DNA of 64,000 nt from Aphanothece sp. CMT-3BRIN-NPC111 (lineage in GTDB: Bacteria; Cyanobacteriota; Cyanobacteriia; Cyanobacteriales; JAHHGU01), in assembly GCA_019359765.1 (NCBI GenBank), contig JAHHGU010000006.1, positions 1-64,000 on the forward strand. The letters are read 5' to 3'. Below are positions 1 to 9,503 of this stretch, piece after piece. A program made the translations under genes and the position numbers. The notes beneath the pieces were generated by a model, which did no database searches, was not told the origin of the DNA, and worked only from the letters and a program-made list of their open reading frames with translations. Each line of letters begins with the position of its first letter. The stretch's first letter is position 1.

Positions 1-3000
1 GCCATAATGCAGCCTTCAGCAATCATGGCAATCGAACCAAAGCCGAACTCTTCCCCACCCATCAACGCCGCCATGACGATATCCCAACCGCTCTTGAGAC
101 CACCATCAACTCGCAGGATGACGCGACCGCGCAATTGATGTTCCATCAGCACCCGATGCACTTCAGTTAATCCCAACTCCCAAGGACTACCAGCGTGCTT
201 AATCGAACTTAAGGGCGATGCACCCGTACCACCATCGTGACCAGAAATTTGGATAATATCCGCATTTGCCTTAGCTACACCTGCAGCCACGGTGCCAATA
301 CCCACTTCTGCCACCAGCTTCACCGATACCTTTGCCTGGGGATTAATCTGATGCAGGTCAAAAATCAATTGAGCCAAATCCTCAATTGAATAGATATCGT
401 GGTGCGGTGGTGGCGAAATCAGCGTCACCCCCGGTTTTGAGCGACGCAGCATGGCGATGTAAGGGCTGACCTTTTTACCAGGTAACTGTCCGCCTTCTCC
501 CGGCTTGGCACCCTGAGCCATTTTGATTTCAATTTGTTGGGCATTCATCAGGTATTCTGGCGTTACCCCAAAGCGACCCGATGCTACCTGCTTAATCGCA
601 CTTGATGCCGTATCTCCATTCCGCAACCCCTTCAAGTGGGGCAACAGTTGAGAATAACCATTTTCATCGACATCATCTAGAACCTTAAAACGAATCGGGT
701 CTTCGCCACCTTCACCAGAGTTAGATTTGCCATTAATCCGGTTCATGGCGATCGCCAATGTTTCATGAGCTTCTCGCGACAAAGCACCCAGAGACATACC
801 CCCAGTAACAAAGCGCTTGACAATCTCTGCCACTGACTCTACTTCTTCCAGAGGAATAGCCGCGCGATCACCCTCAAAGTCCAGCAAATCCCGCAGCGCT
901 GTCACCGGACGACCTGCTAAATGCTGCTTGTAAACCTCGTAGTGGTCGTATTCCCGCTTAGTCACAGCCTTATGTAGTGCCTTGGCTAGTTCCGGGCTAT
1001 TCATGTGATACTCGCCCCCAGGACGGTACTGCACAAAGCCAAAGTTTTCCAGCTTCTTGATAGGTAGTTCCGGGAAAGCACGTTGGTGGAAAGATATTAC
1101 TTCCTGGGCTAATTCCTCTACGCTCAAGCCACCCAGCCGCGAGGCTGTACCAGCAAAGCCCAGAGCCAACAAATCTTGACCAATGCCAATCGCCTCAAAA
1201 ATCTGTGCGGCTTGGTAGGAAGAGAGCAGGGAAATCCCCATTTTAGAGAGGATTTTCAACAAGCCACCTTCCACAGCTTTGCAGTAGTTAGCCTGTGCCT
1301 TTTCGATCGCGATCGCTGGAATCTTACCCCGTTCCATCATGCTCTGCGTCTTGGAATCTGACCACCAAGTTCGCACCGTTTCCAGTGCCAAATAAGGGCA
1401 AACCGCAGACGCCCCATAGCCGATCAGACAAGCAAAGTGGTGGGTACTCCAGCACTGGGCTGTATCCACAACAATAGAGGCTTTGCACCGCAATCCCTGC
1501 CGAATTAAATGGTGGTGGACAGCACCGACTGCCAGAAGTGGGGGAATGTAGCTGTATTCCTCGCTGAGAATACCTGAAGGGCGATCACCCTGTTGGGCAG
1601 ATGAGCGATCGCTGAGTATCAAAATCTTTTTCCCGCCACGTACCGCCGACTCTACCTCCTGGCACAGACGCGCCACTGCATCTTTCAACCCCTTTGGCCC
1701 AGCGGCTATTTCAAATAAAGTAGACAACTGAGCTGTCTCAAAGTCCGACTCCTGAATAGTTGCCAACTCCGCCTCATTTAGCACTGGCGTTTCCAACTTC
1801 AGCAACCGGGCAGACTCTGGCTTCGCCTCTAACAGATTCCCTCGCCCACCCAAACTCATGCTCAACGACATCACCAGACTTTCCCGCAGCGGGTCAATAG
1901 GTGGATTTGTTACTTGGGCAAAACGCTGCTTGAAATAGTCATAGAGGATATGCGATTTTTGCGATAGCACTGCCAGGGGAATGTCATCCCCCATACAGAA
2001 AGTTGGCTCCTTCGCCTCAGCCGCCATCTCCTGAATTACCATTTCCACATCTTCAGCCGTATAGCCAAAAGCCGTTTGCTGGCGGAGTAACACTTTCACA
2101 TCCATCTGCGGTGCTTCAGCAAAAGGTTGCTTGACTAAATTTTGTCGGTGCTGCCGCAGCCACTCACCGTATGGCTCTTGCTGAGCTACACGCTCCTTAA
2201 TTTCCCAGTTTTTCAGCACTTCGTGGCTTTCTAGATCCACCGCAATCATTTGCCCCGGCCCAAGTCTGCCTTTTTCCACAATTTCAGACTCTGGCAAATC
2301 CACCACACCAGCTTCCGACGCCACTACTACATAACCATCTCGCGTAATGCTATAACGCGCTGGTCGTAGTCCATTGCGATCAAGAGTCGCGCCTACCTTT
2401 TTGCCATCGCTAAATACCAATAGCGCTGGGCCATCCCACGACTCTTGAATGCCGCTATAGTATTCATAAAAATCTACAATTTCTGGATGCTCTGCCAAAT
2501 CCGGCTGATTTTTATAAGCCTCTGGCACCATAATCATCAATGCTTCCAACGGGCTGCGTCCAGAGCGCACCAGTAACTCCAGCACATTATCTAAGGTAGC
2601 TGAATCACTGTTATCAGTATGTACAATCGGCTTGAGATCATCTAGACGCGCTGACCACACAGGATGAGCCAAGTCTGCCTCCCGTGCCATCATCCAGTTG
2701 ATGTTCCCCAGCAGCGTGTTAATCTCCCCGTTGTGCCCTAACAGACGCATGGGCTGGGCTAGGGGCCACTTGGGCATTGTGTTGGTGCTAAAGCGTCGAT
2801 GATAGACGGCAAAAGCACTTTTATAGGCTGGGTTTTTTAGATCTTTGTAGAATTCTCCCAGTATGGTTGAACGCACCATGCCTTTATAGACAATCGTGCG
2901 GCTGGAAAACGAGCAAATGTAGAAATCGTCAGACCACTTAAGATTAATATCTGTTTGGGACTGCAAAACCTTACCAATACGACATCTAGCTACATATAGC

Positions 3001-3551
3001 TGCCGCTCTAGTTCATCACCCCGCAGGTTTGGCGAAACCACCAGCACCTGTTCAATCTGGGGCTGATTCTCTCGTGCTTGGATGCCCAGCACCTCTCCTT
3101 GAGTTGGCACCTCTCGCCAACCCAGCACCGTCAAATTTTCAGCAACCAGGACTTCCTCAACAATTTGCCGAGCAGCACTTTGCTTGCTTGCCTCTTGGGG
3201 TAAAAACACCATGCCTACCCCAGCCTGCTCAAGAGCGGGTATAGAAGTTCCCCGCTCCTCAAACCACGCACTGAGTAATTCCCAGGGAATTGCCGTCATC
3301 ACACCAGCACCATCTCCAGAATCCTGGTCGGCACTACAACCACCCCGGTGTTCTAAACACGATAAAGCAGACAGCGCTTGCTCAATAAGTTTATGACTAG
3401 CTTCACCTGCAACAGAAGCAATAAAGCCAACACCACAAGCATCCCGTTCTTCCACCAACCATCGCTGGCCTGGATAGGGTACAGCGGCCTGATTTAACGG
3501 TAAGGATTGTTGATTGTCCGTTGTACTGCTGTTAATCATCGGTCGATCCAT
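1..3551 (-). CDS. gltB: Ferredoxin-dependent glutamate synthase, large subunit (5' part, truncated by window edge)
   Basis: Makes glutamate from glutamine and 2-oxoglutarate, the second step of the GS/GOGAT cycle. The minus-strand frame is open from ATG 3551 to position 1 (about 1183 codons). The family is about 1530 residues, so roughly the last 350 lie outside. The N-terminal class II amidotransferase domain begins after a propeptide of about 38 residues. The motif RDACGVGF places the catalytic Cys at residue 39, and [17 protein letters not shown] follows, as in GltB/GlsF. The window edge cuts within the FMN (synthase) domain, after [13 protein letters not shown] and GGEEFGFG, just before the cysteines that bind the 3Fe-4S cluster. 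No gltD is visible. The ferredoxin-dependent (GlsF) form is inferred from the cyanobacterial context; an NADH-type enzyme cannot be excluded from this part alone. Confidence 0.95.
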   Translation of the reverse strand, partial: MDRPMINSSTTDNQQSLPLNQAAVPYPGQRWLVEERDACGVGFIASVAGEASHKLIEQALSALSCLEHRGGCSADQDSGDGAGVMTAIPWELLSAWFEERGTSIPALEQAGVGMVFLPQEASKQSAARQIVEEVLVAENLTVLGWREVPTQGEVLGIQARENQPQIEQVLVVSPNLRGDELERQLYVARCRIGKVLQSQTDINLKWSDDFYICSFSSRTIVYKGMVRSTILGEFYKDLKNPAYKSAFAVYHRRFSTNTMPKWPLAQPMRLLGHNGEINTLLGNINWMMAREADLAHPVWSARLDDLKPIVHTDNSDSATLDNVLELLVRSGRSPLEALMIMVPEAYKNQPDLAEHPEIVDFYEYYSGIQESWDGPALLVFSDGKKVGATLDRNGLRPARYSITRDGYVVVASEAGVVDLPESEIVEKGRLGPGQMIAVDLESHEVLKNWEIKERVAQQEPYGEWLRQHRQNLVKQPFAEAPQMDVKVLLRQQTAFGYTAEDVEMVIQEMAAEAKEPTFCMGDDIPLAVLSQKSHILYDYFKQRFAQVTNPPIDPLRESLVMSLSMSLGGRGNLLEAKPESARLLKLETPVLNEAELATIQESDFETAQLSTLFEIAAGPKGLKDAVARLCQEVESAVRGGKKILILSDRSSAQQGDRPSGILSEEYSYIPPLLAVGAVHHHLIRQGLRCKASIVVDTAQCWSTHHFACLIGYGASAVCPYLALETVRTWWSDSKTQSMMERGKIPAIAIEKAQANYCKAVEGGLLKILSKMGISLLSSYQAAQIFEAIGIGQDLLALGFAGTASRLGGLSVEELAQEVISFHQRAFPELPIKKLENFGFVQYRPGGEYHMNSPELAKALHKAVTKREYDHYEVYKQHLAGRPVTALRDLLDFEGDRAAIPLEEVESVAEIVKRFVTGGMSLGALSREAHETLAIAMNRINGKSNSGEGGEDPIRFKVLDDVDENGYSQLLPHLKGLRNGDTASSAIKQVASGRFGVTPEYLMNAQQIEIKMAQGAKPGEGGQLPGKKVSPYIAMLRRSKPGVTLISPPPHHDIYSIEDLAQLIFDLHQINPQAKVSVKLVAEVGIGTVAAGVAKANADIIQISGHDGGTGASPLSSIKHAGSPWELGLTEVHRVLMEHQLRGRVILRVDGGLKSGWDIVMAALMGGEEFGFGSIAMIAEGCIM

Positions 3552-4756
3552 GTTTTTTTGTGATACAAATTTACTGACGGTAAGAATGTTAACCTTGGGG
3601 TGGATTCACACTTCACTTCCACAAGATGCTCAAGGTCTTAATTGTTAGCAGTTACCAATTAGCACATAGCTAATTACCCATACAAGTATTGATTATTTAG
3701 AAAAGATTCCATTCAACATCCGAAATTTATCTAACCACCTCTTGGTCTTGTACCAGATCTGCTTGAGCAGGGGCTGATGCCATAGATATACCTGCAAGAG
3801 ACTTTGGTACCATGCCACTCTGGAGGTTTGACAACAAGACTTCTTTGGGCGACACAAAACCCGCCCCAGCAACCACTAATTCTGCTGACCAGAGCGATAA
3901 CAAGGGTGCTGCTTTGAAGAAACTCTTAAAACCCCGATTCCAATACCGGCATTCTAGCAAAGTTACAGACTCTGAATTTTATATGAAAAACTTAACTCTC
4001 GCAATCCCTGATTTTATAAGCTTTGCCAATCCAGATTGTCCAAAAAAGCTATATTCCTTTTTTTACATTTATCCAGACATTAAGCCTAGAAAAAGAAAAA
4101 GCAAACCAGGGATGTACTATAGCTGACTTGGTCACAGCCAGGATGAGCCTTTTTCTGCCTTGATTTAAAACAGACTCTTACCGATTTTAGGGGTCAAAAT
4201 CAAGTCAATGAGTAATTACTCTTACTCTATTAGTATGAAGCCAAATATGAGAACTAGAGAAAAATAAAGTCATGATTTCTTGATGCTTATGCCCTAAACT
4301 GGGTTATTGACTTCTTTTTAGAGACCAGAGTATTGGTCAAAGATTATAGCTGATGGTCAGCACCCCGCTCTAAAGATATGGGGCTTCGTACCTCAACTCT
4401 TTAGGTAGCTGACCAGCCTTCTACCTATGGGGTCTACGTTATCGGCAAGTAGAGACGCCCCAGTGGGGCGTCTTTACTACCTGGGGATGCATCGCCAGTC
4501 CCATGCTCTAGAACCCAATCGTTAAAAAGTTCTAAGAGGCGTAAGACAGTGTGGCTAGGATAGTACCGACCGATAACATTGGTGAGGCGGACATTACGTC
4601 GTGCAGGATAGGCAAATTCCTGCTAGAAAACAGGATTGGATAGGAACTGCACCTCTTTCTAACCTCCCCACAAGGGAACAGTATTTAAAAATGCTGAGTC
4701 GTGTTTCCTACGCGCACTCTTCGTGACCCGGTTTCCATACTCCTAGAGACTTTTAG
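3552..4756. other. Intergenic region between divergent gltB and the glycosidase gene
   Basis: This gap of about 1.2 kb has no recognisable gene. A 104-codon plus-strand frame at 3812-4126 overlaps a 77-codon minus-strand frame at 3727-3960. Neither has a convincing ribosome-binding site or a recognisable domain. It must contain the gltB promoter. A GTA-N8-AAC sequence at 3580-3593 is only a partial match to the NtcA consensus. One short palindrome (4449-4477) is listed separately. Confidence 0.6.
4449..4477. repeat. Palindromic repeat, GTAGAGACG family
   Basis: GTAGAGACGCCCCA is followed by a near-perfect reverse complement ending in GGGGCGTCTTTAC. It has the same outer arms as the palindromes at 13130, 33182 and 47232 but a different inner sequence. 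Confidence 0.75.
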
Positions 4757-6784
4757 ATGAGAAAAACAACACCAGAAGCAGGGATGAAAACACCGAGACA
4801 CCTGAGCAATCTTTCAATATCCTCCCTGATTGCGGTATTACTTTCTTTAGCAACTTCCCAAGCTGGAAACACACAGCAACTGGTGTTGGAAATCAAGGAT
4901 ACAAGAGGTTCCCAACCCGCATATGCAAGTAATGTCCCCACTTCCGGTAATAAACAGTCCGTGCCTAAGGCATCAGCTCAGCTGCTGCAACAGGGAAATC
5001 AAGTTTCTTTAAATGGTCGGGTTTTCCCGGTAGCTTGGAGCCAGTGGAAGCAGGGTAAGTCTATCAGTACCGGTATTAGTGACATCGGTCTGATGCAAAC
5101 TATGGGCGTGGACCTTCTAAACACCAATAATTCTACCCAGCAGCCAGCGCAATGGTTCAATCAACGGTCTCTGCTCATGAGCGCCCAGCTTAGGGGTGCC
5201 TATCGATATCTAGATATTACCAATTTTGCCAGATCTGCCGGTTGGCGAGTGCAAGCGGATGGCAATGTGCTGCAAATTTCTTCGCCCCCGGCGCGAGTGA
5301 AAAACCTTCAACAGCAACCTCAACAAGAGGGTATCAGCGATGTGCCAAAACCTTATCGCCTTGTTGTTGATTTAGACCGCCCGACTCCCTGGCAAGTTAG
5401 CCAGGAGCGCAATGAAGCCATTATTACAATTGAGGGTTTAGCTGACCCAACCCTGATCAAACGTTTTCCTCCCCCTCCACCTCCCCAACCTTTAACCCCC
5501 AACCCTCAACTACCAATCTCGTCTCCATCCCCAACCCTAGATTCCCAACCTTTAACCCCCAACCCTCAACTACCAATCTCGTCTCCATCCCCAACCCCTA
5601 ACCTGCAACCTCCATCCCCTATTGTCGAAAGCTCTCAGAACCAAACAAAAATTCGGTTGAACATCCCGGTTGGGTGGCGTCCGCGAGTTTCCACAGTACC
5701 TAATCCCAATCGCTTATTTATTGATATCGCGCCGGATGCTGTGGCAGAGCGAGATATTCTTTGGGCACCGGGACTGCGTTGGCGGCAACAGTTTGTAAAT
5801 GTAGGTTCTTCTCGCTTCCCGGTGGTGTGGCTGGAAGTTAACCAGAGGCAGCCGGGATTGAGCATTAAACCCATCTGGAGCAACCCCGCAACCTTAGTAG
5901 GAATTGCCCCCCTAGTTAAAACAGCTCCGCTATGGCAAGCCTCGGCGGCAGTCAACGCTGGCTATTTTAACCGCAAAGAGCTGTTACCATTGGGGGCGAT
6001 TCGTCGGGATGGTCGGTGGTTATCAGGTCCTATTCTCAACCGAGGCGCGATCGCCTGGAACGATGCTGGCAATATCAAAATTGGGCAACTCAGTCTTCAG
6101 GAAACTGCGATCGCATCCACGGGAGAGCGTCTGCCCATTCTTTTCCTTAACAGTGGCTACGTCCAGGCTGGAATCAGCCGTTACACCCCAGAGTGGGGAC
6201 CTACCTACACCCCCCTAACGGATAAGGAAATTCTCGTTGTTGTTCAGAAAAACCAAATCATCAATGCGATCACGACAGGACCCGCCGTTAATAAAACCTC
6301 CTATCCGATCCCATCTGACGGGTACTTGCTGACCATACGCGCCAAGCCAGAATTAGCTAATTTGTTTGCCATTGGTACGGCTCTACGCATTGAGAACATG
6401 ACTACGCCAACTGACTTTAACGGCTATCCTCATATTCTCGGCGCTGGTCCAGTTTTAGTTCAAAATCGTCAAATTGTCTTGGATGCCAAAGCTGAAAAAT
6501 TCAGCGACGCCTTTATAAAAGAAGCAGCTATCCGCAGTGTCATTGCGACGACTGCATCTGGCAACCTAATGATCGCTGCCGTTCATAACCGTGCTGGTGG
6601 GTCTGGACCAACCCTAGCAGAAACTGCCCAAATCGTGCAGCAAATGGGAGCAGTTAACGCCCTCAACCTCGACGGTGGCAGTTCCACCAGTCTCTACTTG
6701 GGAGGTCAACTCATCAACCGCTCTCCCTCAACTGCTGCCCGAGTTCACAACGGTCTGGGCATCTTCCTGCAACCTCGTTTCTAG
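4757..6784 (+). CDS. Exported phosphodiester glycosidase family (NAGPA-like) protein
   Basis: A 675-residue protein with an N-terminal export signal (hydrophobic stretch around residues 20-35). The ATG at 4784 (MKTPRHLSNL) gives a more typical signal peptide than the first ATG at 4757. Residues about 60-230 look like a stalk-protein or amidase N-terminal domain (LNGRVFPVAWSQWKQG). A Pro-rich linker at about 235-290 contains a duplicated 20-residue unit. The C-terminal 380 residues match the phosphodiester glycosidase (NAGPA, DUF2233) family: NAGYFNRKELLPLGAIRRDG, LGAGPVLV and the terminal NLDGGSSTSLYL with HNGLGIF. The substrate is unknown; family members hydrolyse phosphodiester-linked sugars of cell envelopes. 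A weak AT-rich terminator follows. The family call is firm, the function inferred. Confidence 0.88.
   Translation: MRKTTPEAGMKTPRHLSNLSISSLIAVLLSLATSQAGNTQQLVLEIKDTRGSQPAYASNVPTSGNKQSVPKASAQLLQQGNQVSLNGRVFPVAWSQWKQGKSISTGISDIGLMQTMGVDLLNTNNSTQQPAQWFNQRSLLMSAQLRGAYRYLDITNFARSAGWRVQADGNVLQISSPPARVKNLQQQPQQEGISDVPKPYRLVVDLDRPTPWQVSQERNEAIITIEGLADPTLIKRFPPPPPPQPLTPNPQLPISSPSPTLDSQPLTPNPQLPISSPSPTPNLQPPSPIVESSQNQTKIRLNIPVGWRPRVSTVPNPNRLFIDIAPDAVAERDILWAPGLRWRQQFVNVGSSRFPVVWLEVNQRQPGLSIKPIWSNPATLVGIAPLVKTAPLWQASAAVNAGYFNRKELLPLGAIRRDGRWLSGPILNRGAIAWNDAGNIKIGQLSLQETAIASTGERLPILFLNSGYVQAGISRYTPEWGPTYTPLTDKEILVVVQKNQIINAITTGPAVNKTSYPIPSDGYLLTIRAKPELANLFAIGTALRIENMTTPTDFNGYPHILGAGPVLVQNRQIVLDAKAEKFSDAFIKEAAIRSVIATTASGNLMIAAVHNRAGGSGPTLAETAQIVQQMGAVNALNLDGGSSTSLYLGGQLINRSPSTAARVHNGLGIFLQPRF
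5484..5598 (+). repeat. 60-bp tandem duplication inside the glycosidase gene
   Basis: Two copies with an exact period of 60 bp (5484-5538 and 5544-5598 are identical). They encode a Pro/Ser-rich unit with QPLTPNPQLPISSPSPT. The in-frame duplication lengthens the linker between the N-terminal and catalytic domains. Confidence 0.9.
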
Positions 6785-6856
6785 TGGTGCCTGACGGCAA
6801 GAAACTGGCGGTAAGACCTAGGGCGTTAGATGTCAGCCTGAAAAAATACAAGCAAG

Positions 6857-6890
6857 AAAAATTAAAAAAGGGGGTGATTCTTAATTTTTT
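6857..6890 (+). terminator. Possible AT-rich terminator after the glycosidase gene
   Basis: AAAAATTAA pairs with TTAATTTTTT across a G-rich loop. The stem is AT-only, so the call is weak. Confidence 0.35.
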
Positions 6891-7116
6891 ATTTAGAAAT
6901 CAGATAACGGTTTTAGTAATCCCATAGCCTACACAGGGCAAGGTTTACGGCGCGCGCTCCCTACATTATACTTCTGGCAAAAATCATTATTTTGTTTTTG
7001 AGATGCTCCAGGACGCTGAGGGTAAATCAACTTATGCCATAGACCTAATCCACTCTTACTCTCACAGCAGAAGGTTTTCTACTGTTGATCTGCATAGGTT
7101 AAATAATCGTTGCATT

Positions 7117-7265
7117 TTTACCTACTAGGACTTACGCACCGTAACGGAATTATGTCATCCTTCGCGAAGGAGCTTCGAGATAGCCCAGATCCTTCACTAT
7201 TACTTCACGATACTTCGCTATGTTGGGACTCAGCATGACAATTTAGTGCGTAAGTTTTACCTACT
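7117..7265. mobile_element. MITE-like element with ACTTACGCAC terminal inverted repeats
   Basis: A perfect 10-bp inverted repeat (ACTTACGCAC at 7130-7139, GTGCGTAAGT at 7246-7255) encloses about 106 bp of non-coding DNA. The same 10-mer TTTACCTACT lies on both outer sides (7117-7126 and 7256-7265), consistent with a target-site duplication, although three bases (AGG) separate it from the left arm. No transposase is encoded, so movement would need an enzyme supplied in trans. Nothing else is recognisable in the 6785-7399 gap. Confidence 0.7.
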
Positions 7266-7399
7266 TCTATGGCATAGCGTAGAGCTAATTTGCTATGTTT
7301 TGCTATAGCGATCTGCTTGCGTTTAAAGATTGTGATCGTTGTTATCCCCAAAAGCATATTCACCTATCAATTCTGTAATCATTATCCCAGGAGAAAAAC

Positions 7400-7828
7400 A
7401 TGGCTCAAGCCCAAGAAGTTTCTCAAATTCCCCCACTTCCCTTACCAGCATCCGTAACATCCAAAGGCGTTGCCGCAACAGAACTGCGACCTTGGGGTTC
7501 CTTCACTGTTCTGGAAGAAGGGCGGGGATATAAAATCAAACGAATTGAAGTGAAGCCTGGTCACCGCCTCAGCCTGCAAATGCACTACCACCGCAGCGAA
7601 CACTGGATAGTAGTTTGCGGCACAGCCAAGGTCAATTGTGGCGAAGAAGAACGGATACTCAGCAGTAATGAGTCTACCTATGTCCCCCAATGCACCACTC
7701 ATCGGCTAGAAAATCCAGGTGTCATTCCTCTGGTCTTAATTGAGGTTCAAAATGGAGAATACCTCGGAGAAGATGATATTGTTCGGTTTCAAGATGATTA
7801 CTCCCGCAGCCAGCCTCAGGCAAAATAA
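7400..7828 (+). CDS. Cupin, mannose-6-phosphate isomerase type II-like
   Basis: A 142-residue single-domain cupin. The motif PGHRLSLQMHYHRSEHW with a later H-R-L-E-N-P matches the C-terminal isomerase domain of bifunctional GDP-mannose pyrophosphorylase / phosphomannose isomerase (ManC, COG0662). WGSFTVLEEGRGYKIKRIEV is the usual entry strand. The nucleotidyltransferase half is absent, so this is the isomerase or cupin part alone. Stand-alone versions are common and may isomerise mannose-6-phosphate or only bind a sugar phosphate. AGGAG lies just upstream of the ATG. The gene is followed 28 bp later by the Fe-S carrier gene and may be co-transcribed with it. Confidence 0.85.
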   Translation: MAQAQEVSQIPPLPLPASVTSKGVAATELRPWGSFTVLEEGRGYKIKRIEVKPGHRLSLQMHYHRSEHWIVVCGTAKVNCGEEERILSSNESTYVPQCTTHRLENPGVIPLVLIEVQNGEYLGEDDIVRFQDDYSRSQPQAK

Positions 7829-7856
7829 AGTGATGTATTAGTTCAGGAACTAGCCG

Positions 7857-8204
7857 ATGATTCATCTGAACAAACCTGCTGCCAGCGAAATTAGACGTCT
7901 GCAAGGTCGGCGTAAAAACCCAAATGCAAAATTGCGTTTAGGCGTTCAACCCGGTGGTTGCGCTGACCTCTCCTACACTATTGAATTTGACGAAGCGATA
8001 AAACCTGGCGATCGCGTCTATGACTGTAGTGGCATTCAGGTTGTGGTCAACATCCAAAGCTTAAACTATATCAACGACCTGACTCTAGATTACTCAGAAG
8101 ATCTTATGGGGGGTGGTTTTCGCTTCCACAACCCAAACGCAGCGGCTTGCTGCGGCTGTGGTAATTCGTTCTCTATGAAAGAAGGCTCAGTAACCAACGC
8201 ATAA
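7857..8204 (+). CDS. A-type iron-sulfur cluster carrier (IscA/SufA/ErpA family)
   Basis: A 115-residue protein that carries Fe-S clusters from scaffolds to apoproteins. The three family cysteines are present: the first in QPGGCADLSY and two in the terminal C-G-C-G-NSF. LRLGVQPGGC and DLTLDYSEDLMGGGFRFHNPNA are typical of the cyanobacterial IscA branch. Length is normal for the family. The next gene is rpsL, which has its own promoter in the gap. The exact paralogue (IscA or SufA) cannot be decided from sequence alone. A cysteine desulfurase gene lies 12 kb away and is not part of this operon. Confidence 0.9.
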   Translation: MIHLNKPAASEIRRLQGRRKNPNAKLRLGVQPGGCADLSYTIEFDEAIKPGDRVYDCSGIQVVVNIQSLNYINDLTLDYSEDLMGGGFRFHNPNAAACCGCGNSFSMKEGSVTNA

Positions 8205-8215
8205 TGCCCCTCAAA

Positions 8216-8245
8216 TTGACACACACGCTCTAAAGTTGATATAGT
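8216..8245 (+). promoter_or_regulatory. Sigma70-type promoter of the str operon
   Basis: A perfect -35 box TTGACA (8216-8221), an 18-bp spacer and TATAGT (8240-8245) lie about 50 bp upstream of the rpsL ATG. This is the best match to a consensus promoter noticed in the window and sits where transcription of the ribosomal operon is expected to begin. Confidence 0.7.
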
Positions 8246-8295
8246 TAGAGTTTGTCAACCGTTGGAAAATATTGGAGCTGTATACTCTGTAACTC

Positions 8296-8667
8296 ATGCC
8301 AACTATCCAGCAGCTTATTCATAGTGCACGCGAGAGCGCACAGAAGAAAACTAAGTCCCCGGCGTTAAAGCAATGTCCGCAGCGTCGAGGTGTCTGTACA
8401 AGAGTTTATACAACAACACCGAAAAAACCGAACTCTGCCCTTCGGAAAGTGGCAAGAGTCCGCCTAACCTCTGGTTTTGAAGTGACGGCGTATATTCCAG
8501 GAATTGGTCATAATCTGCAAGAACACTCAGTTGTCATGATTCGGGGTGGACGGGTCAAGGATCTGCCCGGTGTCCGATATCACATTATTCGGGGAACGCT
8601 AGATACAGCTGGTGTAAAAGACCGGCGTCAAGGTCGTTCTAAGTACGGTACAAAGCGTCCGAAGTAG
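8296..8667 (+). CDS. rpsL: 30S ribosomal protein S12
   Basis: The decoding-centre protein of the small subunit, 123 residues. The universally conserved [15 protein letters not shown] and [10 protein letters not shown] segments are present, including the lysines at which streptomycin-resistance mutations occur in other bacteria. KYGTKRPK closes the protein as usual. It is the first gene of the str operon and is preceded by a near-consensus promoter. The 259-bp gap to rpsG is unusually long and contains a mobile-element-like sequence. Confidence 0.98.
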   Translation: MPTIQQLIHSARESAQKKTKSPALKQCPQRRGVCTRVYTTTPKKPNSALRKVARVRLTSGFEVTAYIPGIGHNLQEHSVVMIRGGRVKDLPGVRYHIIRGTLDTAGVKDRRQGRSKYGTKRPK

Positions 8668-8734
8668 GGTGTAAGTTGCCTACAACCTGCAATTAAGAAC
8701 CTATGAAGGCGATCGCGCTTAGATAACATGCATA

Positions 8735-8901
8735 GGCTGTATAAGCATAAACGCGGTAGGGCATACCGTGTGCGCCTGTGGACGTATCCGTAACGCAGAA
8801 TGAGTAATCATCTCTTGCGAATAGGGCTAAAGCAGGAATCTTTCGGATGAAGGTCGGGTTTTATTGCACAATCCCCGTGTCTTTGAACGAGGGAGTGTCA
8901 A
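8735..8901 (+). other. IS605/TnpB right-end or omegaRNA-like sequence between rpsL and rpsG
   Basis: This structured stretch has nested hairpins (CGGTA..TACCG near 8753-8773; CCCCGT...ACGAGGG near 8874-8893) and ends in GAGGGAGTGTCAA. Its order, with a TGTATAAGC start, CTGTGGACGT, a GAATAGGG block, GCAGGAATC and a terminal hairpin plus GAGTGTCAA, resembles from memory the non-coding 3' end of cyanobacterial IS605/IS1341 elements that yields the TnpB guide RNA. About 32 bp seem to be inserted between GCAGGAATC and the last hairpin. No tnpB gene adjoins it. The identification is inference and needs a search. Confidence 0.35.
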
Positions 8902-8926
8902 TTGTGTCTGTTTTTAAAGGGTTATT

Positions 8927-9397
8927 ATGTCTCGTCGTACTGTTGTTCAAAAACGTCCTGTTCCCCCTGATTCGGTGTACAACAGCCGCCTAGTTAGCAT
9001 GATGGTAAGGCGGATTATGCAGAGTGGCAAGAAATCTATTGCCACGGGGATCCTCTATGAAGCCATGAAAACCATTGAAGAGCGGACTGGCTCCGAGCCG
9101 CTGGAAACTTTTGAAAAAGCTGTTCGGAATGTCACCCCTTTGGTGGAAGTCAAGGGGCGTCGCGTTGGTGGTGCTACCTACCAAGTGCCTATGGAAGTCA
9201 GCAGCAACCGGGGAACAACCCTGGCACTGCGCTGGCTGATTAATTTTGCGCGACAACGTCCGGGGCGCAGCATGGCGGCTAAGCTGGCCAATGAATTGAT
9301 GGACGCAGCCAATGAAACGGGTAACGCCATTCGCAAGCGAGAAGAAACGCACCGGATGGCAGACGCGAACAAAGCGTTTGCTCACTATCGGTACTAA
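8927..9397 (+). CDS. rpsG: 30S ribosomal protein S7
   Basis: A 156-residue protein that nucleates assembly of the 16S rRNA 3' domain. The N-terminal [20 protein letters not shown] and the central [18 protein letters not shown], followed by [10 protein letters not shown] and [19 protein letters not shown], match cyanobacterial S7. It lies between rpsL and fusA in the usual str order. The 106-bp gap to fusA contains the strong fusA ribosome-binding site. Confidence 0.98.
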   Translation: MSRRTVVQKRPVPPDSVYNSRLVSMMVRRIMQSGKKSIATGILYEAMKTIEERTGSEPLETFEKAVRNVTPLVEVKGRRVGGATYQVPMEVSSNRGTTLALRWLINFARQRPGRSMAAKLANELMDAANETGNAIRKREETHRMADANKAFAHYRY

Positions 9398-9503
9398 ATT
9401 TCGACCCCCATCGCTGAGCGAAGGGATAGAATTTTAAATAAAGTATACAATCTTAACAGAGAGTAATACGCCAAAATCGGCGGCAGAGACGAAGGAGGTA
9501 CCT

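Noticed and set aside
3580..3593. NtcA-like site GTA-N8-AAC upstream of gltB
   Set aside because: One half differs from the GTAN8TAC consensus and it lies only about 30 bp from the start codon, too near for a standard activator site.
3727..4126. Overlapping frames of 77 codons (minus) and 104 codons (plus) upstream of gltB
   Set aside because: No ribosome-binding site, no domain, biased composition, and they overlap each other.
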